Assembly: GCA_964370625.1 (NCBI GenBank)
Contig: CAYJKB010000004.1
Coordinates: forward strand, 1 to 64,000
DNA length: 64,000 nucleotides
Direction: 5' to 3'
Source of the DNA: CAYJKB01 sp964370625
GTDB lineage: Bacteria; Bacillota; Clostridia; Oscillospirales; Butyricicoccaceae
Below are positions 24,097 to 33,634 of the stretch, one piece after another. Each line of letters starts with the position of its first letter. Position 1 is the first letter of the stretch. Under the pieces are notes generated by a model, which was given only the letters and a program-made list of their open reading frames with translations, ran no database searches and was not told the DNA's origin. The position numbers and the translations under genes were made by a program.

Positions 24097-26229
24097 CTAT
24101 CGTTTAAAGCGATGAGATGCAGATACATAAATATTACCAACATCTAAAATTAAACTGATGTTACCATTTCCTAAAATAGTACAACCACTAATACCCATGC
24201 TTTTAATATCAAAGCTATTTAAATATGAAGGCAATGGTTTAACAACAACTTGTTGTTCACCAATTAACTCATCAACAAATAAACAGAATGATTTATCGCC
24301 AGATTCAAGCCAGATTAATATACCTTCAGAAATATCTGTTACATGTTCAGGCATGTTAAATGCTTGAGATAATCTAACTATAGGATAAAATTCACCCATG
24401 CAACGAATAATTTCATTTCCATATGGATCATAAACTACATCGTCAGCAGTTGCTTTAAAGGATTGACGAATGCTTGAAATAGGCAATGTGAAAGTTTCAC
24501 CACTAACAGAAACTTCCATACCGTCAACAATAGCAAGCGTTAGAGGGATTTTAAGTGTAAATGCACAGTTGTGACCAACGTCATTAGATAAAGTAACTGT
24601 ACCACCGACGCTTTCAACATTCTTTTTAACAACATCAAGCCCAACTCCACGACCAGAGTATTCTGTAACTTGAGCATTAGTAGAAAATCCAGGAAGCATA
24701 AGCAAAGATAGAATTTCTTTCTGTGCATATTCTTCTGGGGCTTTTGTTAAAAGACCTTTGCGTTCAGCCTTTGCTAAAATAGCATCAGTGTTAAAGTCTT
24801 TCCCGTCGTTTTGAATTCTGATAATAACATCACTACCAGTATGTTCAGCAGATAAAACAATTTCACCTTGTGCAGGCTTTCCGGCTGCTATACGTTCTTC
24901 AGGAGTAGTTTCAATACCGTGGTCCATAGCATTACGCACAATATGCATAATAGGGTCTGCAATGTTATCTACAATTGTTTTATCAACCTCGGTGTTTTCA
25001 CCGATTATTGTAAGTTTAACATCTTTGTTTAGAGCTTTTGACATATCACGAACAATACGGCTCATTTTTTGGAAAATACCAGATACAGACACCATTCGAA
25101 GAGACATAGCAATGTCTTGAAGGTCATCTGTTAATTTGCGAAGTTGTCTTGTTGATTTATAAAAGTTATCAAGCTTAAGTCCACGAAGTTCTGGAGAAGC
25201 AGATACCATAGATTGTGTGATAACAATTTCCCCTACAATAGCCATAAGATTATCAAGTTTTGCTAGATTTACACTAATTAAGCTTTGTTTAACTTGGTTT
25301 TTAAGCTTGTCTACACCATTATCAGCAGCAGGTTTAGCAGCTGGCTTAACTTCAGGTTTTTCAATATTTTGTGGCTGGGAAGTTGGTGGTGTAGAAGGTT
25401 CTTCTTTAGGCACTTCCGCTTTAGTGCCAAGCATAGATTGTTCTGCAAGTTCTTGATAAATTGGATTTACAATAATCTCATAAGATGCAACATTGTTAAG
25501 TGAAGGGATTTCGGCAACAATAGTTTCAACGTCTTCTTCAGTGTGCAGACCTAGATAAAATCCATGTTCGATTATAGATTCAGCTGATGACGGATTAGTT
25601 TCAATGTCATCAGGAGCATAGCAAAATTGAAGCCCTAATTCTTGAACAGATGTAACAACCATGAAAGCACGTAAATGTTCCATGCCAATATCAGGTTCAA
25701 AGTTTAAACGCATAAAATAAGGAGCATCAATTTCAGGAATAAAAGCAATGTCATCATCAGATGACGAAGGTGCTGGAGCAGTAGTTGTAGCACTAGCTTG
25801 TGTAGCAGCATTACCTCCACCTTTAAGTTTATTTAAAAACGAATCGATCAATTCAATAAAATCAGAAATATTATTATCAAGCTCACCACCAGATTCGATG
25901 ATTTGAACATCTTCCCTTAATCTATCTGTGCACTTAAATAATAAATTGAAAAGATCATTTTTTTGGTCAGAAGACATTCTATCCATTCCGTTTTCACGTA
26001 TATCAAAGAATAAGTCTTCAACGTGATGGGCAACTTCCATAAGAGGATTGAATTCCATCATGGCAGAAGAGCCCTTTATAGTATGCATGGCTCTAAAGAT
26101 TTCATTAACTTCGTCGGATGTAAAATCGCCAGTTTTTTCAGCATTTAATAGTAGTTCATCTAAGGATTCTAAAAGCGTGTTAGTTTCAAATAGATACGCC
26201 TCTAGCATGTTGTCTTGAAAGCTACTCAT
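24097..26229 (-). CDS. cheA: Chemotaxis histidine kinase CheA
   Basis: CheA phosphorylates CheY in response to receptor signals. The 710-aa protein has an N-terminal Hpt domain with the phospho-acceptor in AMHTIKGSSAMMEF (His about residue 49). Next come a region of about 100 residues that may be the P2 CheY-binding domain, a Pro/Ala-rich linker, the dimerisation helices, a HATPase domain (HIVRNAMDHGIETTPEER; GRGVGLDVVKKNV), and a C-terminal CheW-like domain. GTG codons at 26244/26241 are alternative starts; ATG at 26229 follows AAGGTGG. It heads the che operon, divergent from the FliK/FlhB-like pair. Confidence 0.95.
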   Translation of the reverse strand: MSSFQDNMLEAYLFETNTLLESLDELLLNAEKTGDFTSDEVNEIFRAMHTIKGSSAMMEFNPLMEVAHHVEDLFFDIRENGMDRMSSDQKNDLFNLLFKCTDRLREDVQIIESGGELDNNISDFIELIDSFLNKLKGGGNAATQASATTTAPAPSSSDDDIAFIPEIDAPYFMRLNFEPDIGMEHLRAFMVVTSVQELGLQFCYAPDDIETNPSSAESIIEHGFYLGLHTEEDVETIVAEIPSLNNVASYEIIVNPIYQELAEQSMLGTKAEVPKEEPSTPPTSQPQNIEKPEVKPAAKPAADNGVDKLKNQVKQSLISVNLAKLDNLMAIVGEIVITQSMVSASPELRGLKLDNFYKSTRQLRKLTDDLQDIAMSLRMVSVSGIFQKMSRIVRDMSKALNKDVKLTIIGENTEVDKTIVDNIADPIMHIVRNAMDHGIETTPEERIAAGKPAQGEIVLSAEHTGSDVIIRIQNDGKDFNTDAILAKAERKGLLTKAPEEYAQKEILSLLMLPGFSTNAQVTEYSGRGVGLDVVKKNVESVGGTVTLSNDVGHNCAFTLKIPLTLAIVDGMEVSVSGETFTLPISSIRQSFKATADDVVYDPYGNEIIRCMGEFYPIVRLSQAFNMPEHVTDISEGILIWLESGDKSFCLFVDELIGEQQVVVKPLPSYLNSFDIKSMGISGCTILGNGNISLILDVGNIYVSASHRFKR

Positions 26230-26386
26230 ATTAATTTGCACCACCTTGATAAAGATAAAATTTAATTAATTATTGCAAAAGCAAACTGAATTGTGGTAAT
26301 GTATATATATACACTTACAATATAATAACATATAATTCTTAAAAATAAAATACGAAATGTGAAAATAAATCGCAGAAGGTGAAAAA

Positions 26387-27826
26387 ATGTCAAATATTTT
26401 AAAAGTAACAACACCTGTTTTGGGGTATGACAATGCAAATAATGTCAAAACAGGCCCTGTAAAAACCACTGACCCTAGTATAAATGCTCCGATTTTGCCG
26501 GATAAAGTAACGAAACCAGATGCAAGATCAGATTCTGCTTCTAGCGAACAGAATGTTGCAATGAAGTTTAAATATCAGTCGAATTATGATAATTTCATAT
26601 CTCAAATGTTGAAACTATCAGGAATGACTGAACACTTTTCCAAGCTATTTTTCGAAAGATTTGCGACAATTGTTCAATCAGGATTAGGAGAAGAGTTTGC
26701 AGAACAAATCGGTTCGTTTTTTGAGATGGTTGGCGTAGAACAATTTGAACTTGTAGATTTTCTAAAAAAACAAACATCAGCAAGTGTAAGATTTACAGGA
26801 GCATTTTTTGAAGTGCTTAATAATGTGTTGAAACAAACTACATCAGTTGAACTTAAAACATCAATACTTGATTTTTTGCGTAGATACGTTGATATGGCTG
26901 AAAATAATCACCTTATGCAAAACATGCAAAATGCACTAGATGAAATTTCTAAAAATCTGGTTAAATCCTCTGCGGGAGAGCTTGCAAAGCTTGTAGATAA
27001 ATTGATAACAACTATGCCAGCATCTGATGCAATTATTACACAGAATACATCGATTTTAAAAGATGAAATATTGCCTTTTATAAATAAATATATTTCAAAA
27101 TTTAATGATAGAGGTGAAATACGAAAATTCACAGCTATTTTGTCAGCATATGTGGCACGCTATCAAAACGGAAAACAAGAAAGAGTCACAGGTGCTTTTG
27201 AGCAATTGATGAAATTTACAGCAATGCAAAAATCCTTTGGAGATTTAAATCCTGAAACACTACTTATGGTGTTATCGAAAACAGAATATGAAAAAGGGGT
27301 TAAAACTCAGCAGTGGATGGATAATTTTGTTGAGCTAGTCGAAAAAGGCGTATCAGGACAGGCTGGAAGTGAAAATAAAGCAGTATTTAAAAATCTAATG
27401 CAGTCGATTTTACTTAATGAAAGTGTTTATATGCCAGTGTTGCACTTGATGCTTCCACTTGCGATAGATGGAAAGCTTATGTTTGCTGAAATGTGGATTG
27501 ATCCTGACGCTGATAAAAATAAACAAAACAGCGAAGGTGGAAATGAGAAAACAGTAAGCGGACTTATTAAATTTGATGTTCAAGAAGTTGGATTTTTTGA
27601 TTTATTTTTCATGTACACAGATAATAAAATTCGCCTACAGATGACATGCCCTACAAAGCTTGAAGAAGATTTAGATGGCATTCATAAAGCTATATCACAG
27701 ATTTTAGTGGATAATGGGATTGCAATTGAAGAATTGTTCGTGGAAACAGGGACACCTTCTATTCCGATTTCGTCAGCATTTCCAAGAATATTTGAAAGGA
27801 AGAATAGTGTAAATGTCTCGATTTAA
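26387..27826 (+). CDS. FliK-like protein, YlqG position
   Basis: This 479-aa protein is not a standard FliK, but its C-terminal third (about 350-460) has the pattern of the FliK C-terminal core. HLMLPLAIDGKLMFAEMWIDPD is followed by FDVQEVGFFDLFFMYTDNKIRLQM and KAISQILVDNGIAIEELFV. The N-terminal ~60 residues look disordered and the middle ~290 residues are helical. The gene overlaps the following stand-alone FlhB-C-like gene by 14 bp. The same pairing (ylqG-ylqH) is known beside Bacillus loci, where the function is unclear. I infer a second export-switch-like pair. AGAAGGTG precedes the ATG. Confidence 0.65.
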   Translation: MSNILKVTTPVLGYDNANNVKTGPVKTTDPSINAPILPDKVTKPDARSDSASSEQNVAMKFKYQSNYDNFISQMLKLSGMTEHFSKLFFERFATIVQSGLGEEFAEQIGSFFEMVGVEQFELVDFLKKQTSASVRFTGAFFEVLNNVLKQTTSVELKTSILDFLRRYVDMAENNHLMQNMQNALDEISKNLVKSSAGELAKLVDKLITTMPASDAIITQNTSILKDEILPFINKYISKFNDRGEIRKFTAILSAYVARYQNGKQERVTGAFEQLMKFTAMQKSFGDLNPETLLMVLSKTEYEKGVKTQQWMDNFVELVEKGVSGQAGSENKAVFKNLMQSILLNESVYMPVLHLMLPLAIDGKLMFAEMWIDPDADKNKQNSEGGNEKTVSGLIKFDVQEVGFFDLFFMYTDNKIRLQMTCPTKLEEDLDGIHKAISQILVDNGIAIEELFVETGTPSIPISSAFPRIFERKNSVNVSI

Positions 27827-28148
27827 TGATGTGTTAAACCAAAAAGCAGTGGCTTTATCTTATGATGAAAAAGAAAATTCAGCACCGATAGTTGTTGCAT
27901 CGGGTATGGGGTATATAGCTGAAAAAATAGTAGAAACAGCGCAAAGAAATGGTGTGCCAGTTTATGAAGACAATTCACTTGCCACAATGCTTACACAACT
28001 CGAATTAGGTTCTCAAATCCCAGAGGAAATATATTCAGCGATAGTAGATATTTATGTATATTTTCTGAATTATTCAATGAAACCAAATGATACAGAAAAA
28101 GAAATTGTAGAAATAGAAGAAAGCCAAGAAACAACACAAACTGTGTAA
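27813..28148 (+). CDS. Stand-alone FlhB C-terminal domain protein, YlqH-like
   Basis: The 111-aa protein aligns with the cytoplasmic C-terminal domain of FlhB (compare VALSYDEKENSAPIVVASGMG here with ALKYDTEKSAAPIVVAKGQD in flhB at 46136-47209). The homology starts just after the position of the NPTH autocleavage motif, which is absent, so the protein mimics the cleaved FlhB fragment. It includes LATMLTQLELGSQIPEEIYSAI near the end and a Glu/Thr-rich tail. It overlaps the FliK-like gene and precedes a terminator. A role in export substrate switching is possible but inferred. Confidence 0.85.
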   Translation: MSRFNDVLNQKAVALSYDEKENSAPIVVASGMGYIAEKIVETAQRNGVPVYEDNSLATMLTQLELGSQIPEEIYSAIVDIYVYFLNYSMKPNDTEKEIVEIEESQETTQTV

Positions 28149-28155
28149 AAACAAG

Positions 28156-28223
28156 GGTCGATACTGAACTTAAGCTGAAGCATGGAAAAAAACCATAATT
28201 TAGATAAGAACAAGGTATCGACC
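28156..28223. terminator. Terminator between ylqH-like and PilZ genes
   Basis: GGTCGATAC (28156-28164) pairs with GTATCGACC (28215-28223) at the base of a long arm with an inner CATGG/CCAT. T-rich flanks on both sides suit two convergent genes. Confidence 0.65.
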
Positions 28224-28252
28224 TTTATATTTACAACTAAGCAAAAAGCAAA

Positions 28253-28969
28253 TTATCTTCTTTTTGCACTTTCACGAAAACGCATTTGTTGTTTAAAAGC
28301 AAAACTGCGAATAGAACTTTCAGAGGAAGATGGGATTTTTTCAAATTTGCACCCATAACCGAATAGCCCATCATCATCTTTGATATGAGGGTTGTGAAGG
28401 GAACGGTCTTGCGGAGTGTCCATTCTTAATATATGTGTGTTTAATATTAAAGGAGCTTTTCCATCAAGGGGTAATCTTAAAGATAAAATAGAATGCTTAG
28501 TAAATGCCACAGGAGTTTCAAAGTAAACACCACCAGCACTTAAATTCATTATTGTTATCTTGATGTATGGAGTGCCACCATGACGAATAATATAAGGCTC
28601 GTTCAAAGAAATTTCCATATCAGCGGGAACAGCAACTTCGGCATCAATACTAACACGTGCCTTATAATCAGAACGACGTTGTTGAACAGAAATTTCTTGG
28701 CTTAAAATACAGTGTAATGATTGCATCCAAATACGGTCATCAGATAAATAACGTTTTGGATTAGAAAGAGCACATTTGTATGTAACTAGACCGTGAGTTT
28801 CATCAAAAAAAGTTATTGCCATTTCAGCCTCAAGATCGTCCATAAATATATCATCAATTACAATTGTAACATAGTCATTATGAATTGAAGTTACAGCTAT
28901 TTCGCAAATAACTATCTGTGAATCTTCGGCAGAATAAATCATACCTTTTTTACAATTAGTTAAAACCAT
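28253..28969 (-). CDS. PilZ-domain cyclic-di-GMP binding protein, YpfA/YcgR-like
   Basis: The 238-aa protein has an N-terminal YcgR-type domain (residues ~1-95) and a C-terminal PilZ domain. The second c-di-GMP motif is clear (NLSAGGVYFETP). The first, QQRRSDYKARV, has two extra residues compared with the usual RxxxR, so binding affinity may be altered. ATG at 28969 is preferred because GGGGGA lies just upstream. In Bacillus the homologue YpfA acts as a flagellar brake on MotA; the location next to flgB fits a similar role. A terminator separates it from the convergent pair. Confidence 0.85.
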   Translation of the reverse strand: MVLTNCKKGMIYSAEDSQIVICEIAVTSIHNDYVTIVIDDIFMDDLEAEMAITFFDETHGLVTYKCALSNPKRYLSDDRIWMQSLHCILSQEISVQQRRSDYKARVSIDAEVAVPADMEISLNEPYIIRHGGTPYIKITIMNLSAGGVYFETPVAFTKHSILSLRLPLDGKAPLILNTHILRMDTPQDRSLHNPHIKDDDGLFGYGCKFEKIPSSSESSIRSFAFKQQMRFRESAKRR

Positions 28970-29216
28970 AAAAAATCCCCCATTAATTTTTTTTAACGTT
29001 AACAATTAAGTATAAATCCATTATATAGCTTTTTTTTTCAAAATACAAGTGTTGCTTTAGGAAATAAAAAATGCAAAATTAAAGTAATGTCTACAATAAG
29101 TATAAAAAAATACAAAATTATATAAAGTGCACAAAAAAATATCAAATTCAATCATGTTTTATGATACCGATTAGAGTATTATTAATAAAAAGAAAAATAA
29201 TTTATTAAATAAAATG

Positions 29217-29245
29217 TTGAATTTACATGTAAAACGTTATATAAT
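29217..29245 (+). promoter_or_regulatory. Sigma-A promoter of the main flagellar operon
   Basis: TTGAAT (29217-29222), a 17-bp spacer and a perfect TATAAT (29240-29245) lie 52 bp before flgB. This is the best candidate for the class II promoter driving the long fla/che operon. The remaining ~200 bp upstream are AT rich without clear structure. Confidence 0.65.
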
Positions 29246-29297
29246 AGACATCATGAATAACTATGAATTGAAAATCTAATATCATGGAGGGGAAAAA

Positions 29298-29681
29298 ATG
29301 AATTTATTATATGGCAATTCACTTGAAATGATGAAAAAATCGCTTGATTATCTTTGGCTTCGTCAAAGTGTGACAACAAATAACATCGCAAATGCCGATA
29401 CTGTTGGATTTAAAGCAAGTTATGTAACATTCGAAAATGAATTCCAAAACAATATAAAAACAGCCCAAGGTGGGTCTGCTGAACGAGTTCAAACAGCAAT
29501 TTTAAACACCGCACCAAAAGTGCATACATCAACGTCCGAGGGGTTAAGGCTAGATGGAAATAATGTTAATGCTGAAGTCGAAATGATTGAACTTAATAGG
29601 ACGTATATGCAATATCAATATGGAGTTGAAATGATTTCACGTGATATTTCAAGACTTACAACAGCGATTAAAGGGCAATAA
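29298..29681 (+). CDS. flgB: Flagellar basal-body rod protein FlgB
   Basis: FlgB is the proximal rod subunit. The 127-aa protein shows the rod-family N-terminal signature SVTTNNIANADTVGFKAS (residues ~25-42) and the C-terminal VNAEVEMIELNRTYMQYQYGVEMISRDISRL. ATGGAGGGG precedes the ATG. It is the first gene of the long plus-strand operon. flgC does not follow it as in most genomes; fliE does. Confidence 0.96.
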   Translation: MNLLYGNSLEMMKKSLDYLWLRQSVTTNNIANADTVGFKASYVTFENEFQNNIKTAQGGSAERVQTAILNTAPKVHTSTSEGLRLDGNNVNAEVEMIELNRTYMQYQYGVEMISRDISRLTTAIKGQ

Positions 29682-29752
29682 TTCATATAGTTAGTTAGCA
29701 CTTTTTTAAAAATAGAGAGAATAAGCAATAGATAAGCTTTGGGAGGAAAACC

Positions 29753-30064
29753 ATGTATAATGATTTTATAACACCGATTTCAAGAATGCAAACCTTGACA
29801 GAAATTTCTCAAAATGTTACTAAAACGGCATCTACAGAAGACACATCTATGTTCCACGATATTTTTCAAAATGCCGTTGAAGACGTAACGGCAACACAGG
29901 CTAACCTAGAAGAAAAACAGTATTTACTTGCTACAGGTCAAATTGACGATGCACATACTGTTACAACTGCTGCCGCAGAGGCACAACTTACAGTTGATAT
30001 GTTAGTGCAAATTAGAAATCTTACGCTTGAGGCATATAATGAACTCATCCGTATTAATCTTTAA
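29753..30064 (+). CDS. fliE: Flagellar hook-basal body complex protein FliE
   Basis: FliE is the adapter between the MS ring and the rod. The 103-aa protein is typical in length, with the conserved C-terminal helices (TTAAAEAQLTVDMLVQIRNLTLEAYNELIRINL in two parts). GGGAGG precedes the ATG. It lies 71 bp after flgB, where flgC would normally sit, and just before fliF. Confidence 0.95.
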   Translation: MYNDFITPISRMQTLTEISQNVTKTASTEDTSMFHDIFQNAVEDVTATQANLEEKQYLLATGQIDDAHTVTTAAAEAQLTVDMLVQIRNLTLEAYNELIRINL

Positions 30065-30090
30065 TTGTACTGCGAGGTATCAACTAAAAA

Positions 30091-31689
30091 ATGGATAAAA
30101 TTAATAAAACATTAGAGCAGATGAAGGTATATCTTGCTCGATATGATAAAAGAACAAAAATAATAGCAGGTGTAAGTGCTTTGGCACTAATAATAGCAGC
30201 TGCTACAATTGCAATTTTACTTAACATGACAGAATATGCAGTTCTGTTCTCAAATGTGACAAGTGACGAAGCTACACAAATAGTGTCCCGTCTGCAAGAA
30301 GACGGAGTTGAATATAAATATGAGGAAAACGGCAATGTATTAGTAGATAAAAATGTCGTGGACCAAGTGCGTGCAGACCTTGTTTATGAAGGTTATCCAA
30401 AAAGCGGATTTACATATGATATATTCACACAGTATATCGGTGGTATGACTACTGATAGCGAAAAACAACAACTTGAATTGTATGAACTTCAAGATAGAAT
30501 GAGTGCAACTATCAGAATGTTTGAAGGCGTTTCTGATGCAAAAGTTTCTATTGCTGTTGCAGAAGCTGATACATATGTTTTAACAGATGATGCAAATGAC
30601 GGAATACAAAGCACAGCTTCTGTTCTCGTTAGCATGGAAAATGGAAGAGAACTATCGCCACTTCAAGCTCAAGCAATTCAGCGATTAGTGGCATTTGGTG
30701 GGGTTCCGGGACTTTTAATGGAAAATGTGCGTGTATTTGATTCAAATGGTATGGAAGTTACTGTAATACCTGAAGATAACGAAACTAGCCTGTCACAAGA
30801 GACAGAAGAATTTGTTAAGCTCATTGAAAAAGACATGCAAGAAAAAGTATTAAATGTTCTAGGGCCTTTTTATGGTGCTCAGAATGTTAAAGTATCGGTT
30901 AATGGGGAAATTAATGTTGATAACATAATTCGTGAATCAATAATTTATACAACTCCTGATAAAATAGATGAAACAGACAAAGACGGTATTGTATCTAGTG
31001 AAAGTGGAGCAGTTGGCGTAACTTATCCTGATGGAACTACTGTCGATGTTGCAGGAACAGAAACAAATGCTGAAGCTACACAGTATAATGGTGGTGTAGA
31101 TGACGGAGGCACTGTTGTTGATGAAAATTATATTAGAGATTATCTTGTAAACCAAGTTATAGAGCAAACTGAAATTGGTAAAGGTGCATTAGAGGATTTA
31201 ACTGTATCAGTTTCAATTAATAGCAATGGTACAGGAAATATCACAGAAGGAGACCTTTTAAACCTTATTGGTAATGCCACTGGCATAGAAGAAGAACTTC
31301 GTGATGAAAAAATTACAATTGTTGCATCTCCATTCTTTGGTTCTGATGATGTTCCAGGAGATACTACACCTCAATCTGTGATTGAATACATTCAATCAAA
31401 CCCAATTCCGTTTATTATCGGACTTGTAGTGTTATTACTTGTTATAATAATTATTGTAGTTATTGTTATGAAAAAACGTAAAAGACGTATGGCAGAAGAA
31501 CTTGAAGAAGAAGAACGTCTTGCACGTGAAGCTGAATCTCTTGTTGGATTACCTGATATTTCTGACGTTGAACAAGATGAAGCACAAGAACTTCGTGATA
31601 GACTAAGAGATTTCGCTACTGAAAACCCTGAAATCTTTGCTCACGTATTAAAATCATGGCTAAATGGAGGTGAAGTTGATGGCAACTAA
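30091..31689 (+). CDS. fliF: Flagellar MS-ring protein FliF
   Basis: FliF forms the MS ring in the cytoplasmic membrane. The 532-aa protein has a membrane segment at about residues 28-48, the ring-building/YscJ-like domain (TSDEATQIVSRLQEDGVEYKY; GFTYDIFTQY), a variable periplasmic region, a second membrane segment near residue 450 and a cytoplasmic tail ending DFATENPEIFAHVLKSWLNG that binds FliG. Its 3' end overlaps fliG by 11 bp. Confidence 0.97.
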   Translation: MDKINKTLEQMKVYLARYDKRTKIIAGVSALALIIAAATIAILLNMTEYAVLFSNVTSDEATQIVSRLQEDGVEYKYEENGNVLVDKNVVDQVRADLVYEGYPKSGFTYDIFTQYIGGMTTDSEKQQLELYELQDRMSATIRMFEGVSDAKVSIAVAEADTYVLTDDANDGIQSTASVLVSMENGRELSPLQAQAIQRLVAFGGVPGLLMENVRVFDSNGMEVTVIPEDNETSLSQETEEFVKLIEKDMQEKVLNVLGPFYGAQNVKVSVNGEINVDNIIRESIIYTTPDKIDETDKDGIVSSESGAVGVTYPDGTTVDVAGTETNAEATQYNGGVDDGGTVVDENYIRDYLVNQVIEQTEIGKGALEDLTVSVSINSNGTGNITEGDLLNLIGNATGIEEELRDEKITIVASPFFGSDDVPGDTTPQSVIEYIQSNPIPFIIGLVVLLLVIIIIVVIVMKKRKRRMAEELEEEERLAREAESLVGLPDISDVEQDEAQELRDRLRDFATENPEIFAHVLKSWLNGGEVDGN

Positions 31690-32749
31690 GAAAGAAAAAG
31701 CAATAGAAGAAGAAAAACAGGAAGCTCCTAAAGTTGAAGAAACAAAAAAGCTGGATATACCATTTTCTCGTAAAGCTGCTGTCATTGTAGCTTCACTAGG
31801 AGCAGACCCTGCATCTCGTGTTTATAAATATTTAGCCGAAGATGATGTTGAGAGAGTAACATTAGAACTTGCAAAGCTAGGACATATTACGCCAGCGGAC
31901 ACACATTCTGTGCTTGAAGAATTTTATAGAGTGTGTCTGACACAAAAAGTTGTTACAGAAGGTGGTATGGAATACGCTCGTACTGTACTTGAAAAAGCTT
32001 ATGGTGAAGCTGCTGCAAGCGAACTTCTAAAGAAAATGACAAAGTTCTTAAAAAATCGTTCTTTCGAATTTATCAGCAGAATGGATACAAAAAGCCTGTT
32101 TTCGTTATTACAGCGTGAACGTCCACAAGCTATTGCACTTATATTATCATATGCAGAGCCAGCACAAGCTGCCGCATTAATTTCAGAATTACCAGAACAA
32201 AAAAGACTTCGTGTTGTTGAAAGCATTGCAAAAATGGAAAGTGCATCGCCAGAAGTTATTCGTGTTATTGAAGCACAATTACTTCGTAAGTTCGATAGCG
32301 TACTTACAACTGACTTTACAAATGTTGGTGGTATTGACTACATCGCAGACGTAATGAACAATATGGATAGAAGTAACGAAAAATATATCTTCGATGAAAT
32401 GGCAAGAGAAAATCCAGAACTTGCTGATGAAATTCGTAAAAAGATGTTCGTATTCGAAGATATTATGGCAATGGACGACCATTCTATTCAAAGATTTATT
32501 CGTGATTGTGATGTTAAAGACCTTGTTTACGCACTTAAAAGTGCAAGCCCAGATATGCTATCTACATTCTTCTCTAATATGTCAACTAGGATGGCAGAAA
32601 CAATCCAATCAGACCTTGAAATTACATTTAACGTTCGTCTACGTGATGTTGAAGAAGCTCAACAACGTATCGTTGGTATTATAAGAAAACTTGAAGAACA
32701 AGGTGAAATTATAATTAGTAAAGGTGGAAAGGATGAGATGATTGTCTAA
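31679..32749 (+). CDS. fliG: Flagellar motor switch protein FliG
   Basis: FliG is the torque-generating switch protein that interacts with MotA. ATG at 31679 (GGAGGTG just upstream) gives 356 aa; the frame is open five codons further. After a Glu/Lys-rich leader of about 25 residues come the N, M and C domains, including AAVIVASLGADPASRVYKYL, RPQAIALILSYAEPAQAA and the charged C-terminal helix region with DIMAMDDHSIQRFIRDCD. It overlaps fliF and fliH. Confidence 0.97.
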   Translation: MATKKEKAIEEEKQEAPKVEETKKLDIPFSRKAAVIVASLGADPASRVYKYLAEDDVERVTLELAKLGHITPADTHSVLEEFYRVCLTQKVVTEGGMEYARTVLEKAYGEAAASELLKKMTKFLKNRSFEFISRMDTKSLFSLLQRERPQAIALILSYAEPAQAAALISELPEQKRLRVVESIAKMESASPEVIRVIEAQLLRKFDSVLTTDFTNVGGIDYIADVMNNMDRSNEKYIFDEMARENPELADEIRKKMFVFEDIMAMDDHSIQRFIRDCDVKDLVYALKSASPDMLSTFFSNMSTRMAETIQSDLEITFNVRLRDVEEAQQRIVGIIRKLEEQGEIIISKGGKDEMIV

Positions 32750-33599
32750 GGTACTTAAAAATGATGAAGATATAGTATGCAGAGTCTCACCCTTAGGATT
32801 ATTTGAATTTACTTTTGGAAAAGAAATGTCAGGCGAAGAGGTAATTGTTCCTTTTAAACCTGAAGTAATTAGCACATATGAAAAACCTGTATTAATTGAA
32901 AAAAGCGAAACTCAAAATGCAGATTTCGATAAAATCGAAACTGCAACTGATACAGAAGAATTACAAGAAATAAAAGCAAAACAAGCAGAAATCGATAAAT
33001 TAATCAGCGAAGCTAGGCTTGCAGCAGAGGACATTGTTGCCTCTGCTCGCAAAAAAGCTGCAATTATGGAGCAGGAAGGGTATAACAAAGGTTTAGAGCA
33101 AGGGACAGCACAAGGTTTTGAATTTGGTGTTGAACAAGCTAGAAAAGAAACTGAACGTATACGAGACGCTGAACTTCAAAAATTTGCAGTGTTTATAGGA
33201 GAACAAACAAAAATAGTAACAAGCGAAAAAGAAAAAACGCTTGAGTGCTATGTCGATGATTTGAAAAATATTTCTTTATCCATAGGTGAAAAAATTGTTC
33301 AAACCAGCCTTCGTTCAAGTTCAGAAGTTATTTTAAAAATGATACTTTCAGCAACAGAAAAAATGAAGAGAGTAGCTTGGGCGAAAATATACATCGGAGA
33401 TTCTGGAAACTGTCTTGAAGTTCAAGGAGATGCTGAATTTTTAAAGAGTTTATCACGTATTGCAGAAAATGTAAAAATCGTGGTAATTGATGAAGAACTT
33501 GGCACAGTTATCGTTGAAACACCTGAAGAAATTCTTGATGTTAGTGTTAAAACTCAACTTGAAAATATTAAAGAAATTCTTTACAATGTTAGAAATTAG
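32742..33599 (+). CDS. fliH: Flagellar assembly protein FliH
   Basis: FliH is the peripheral stalk regulator of the FliI export ATPase. The 285-aa protein begins with a TTG start overlapping fliG by 8 bp. It has a poorly conserved first ~80 residues, a coiled-coil segment (residues ~75-115), GYNKGLEQGTAQGFEFGVEQA resembling the family's glycine-containing repeats, and a C-terminal globular domain. It is co-transcribed directly before fliI. Confidence 0.88.
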   Translation: MSKVLKNDEDIVCRVSPLGLFEFTFGKEMSGEEVIVPFKPEVISTYEKPVLIEKSETQNADFDKIETATDTEELQEIKAKQAEIDKLISEARLAAEDIVASARKKAAIMEQEGYNKGLEQGTAQGFEFGVEQARKETERIRDAELQKFAVFIGEQTKIVTSEKEKTLECYVDDLKNISLSIGEKIVQTSLRSSSEVILKMILSATEKMKRVAWAKIYIGDSGNCLEVQGDAEFLKSLSRIAENVKIVVIDEELGTVIVETPEEILDVSVKTQLENIKEILYNVRN

Positions 33600-33634
33600 C
33601 ATAATACAAGCAGATTTTTTTAGGAGGTTGGACA

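Noticed and set aside
29147..29173. A sigma-28-like element (ACCGATTA) before flgB
   Set aside because: The -10 has two mismatches and no -35 of the TAAA type at 15 bp; a good sigma-A promoter lies closer to flgB.
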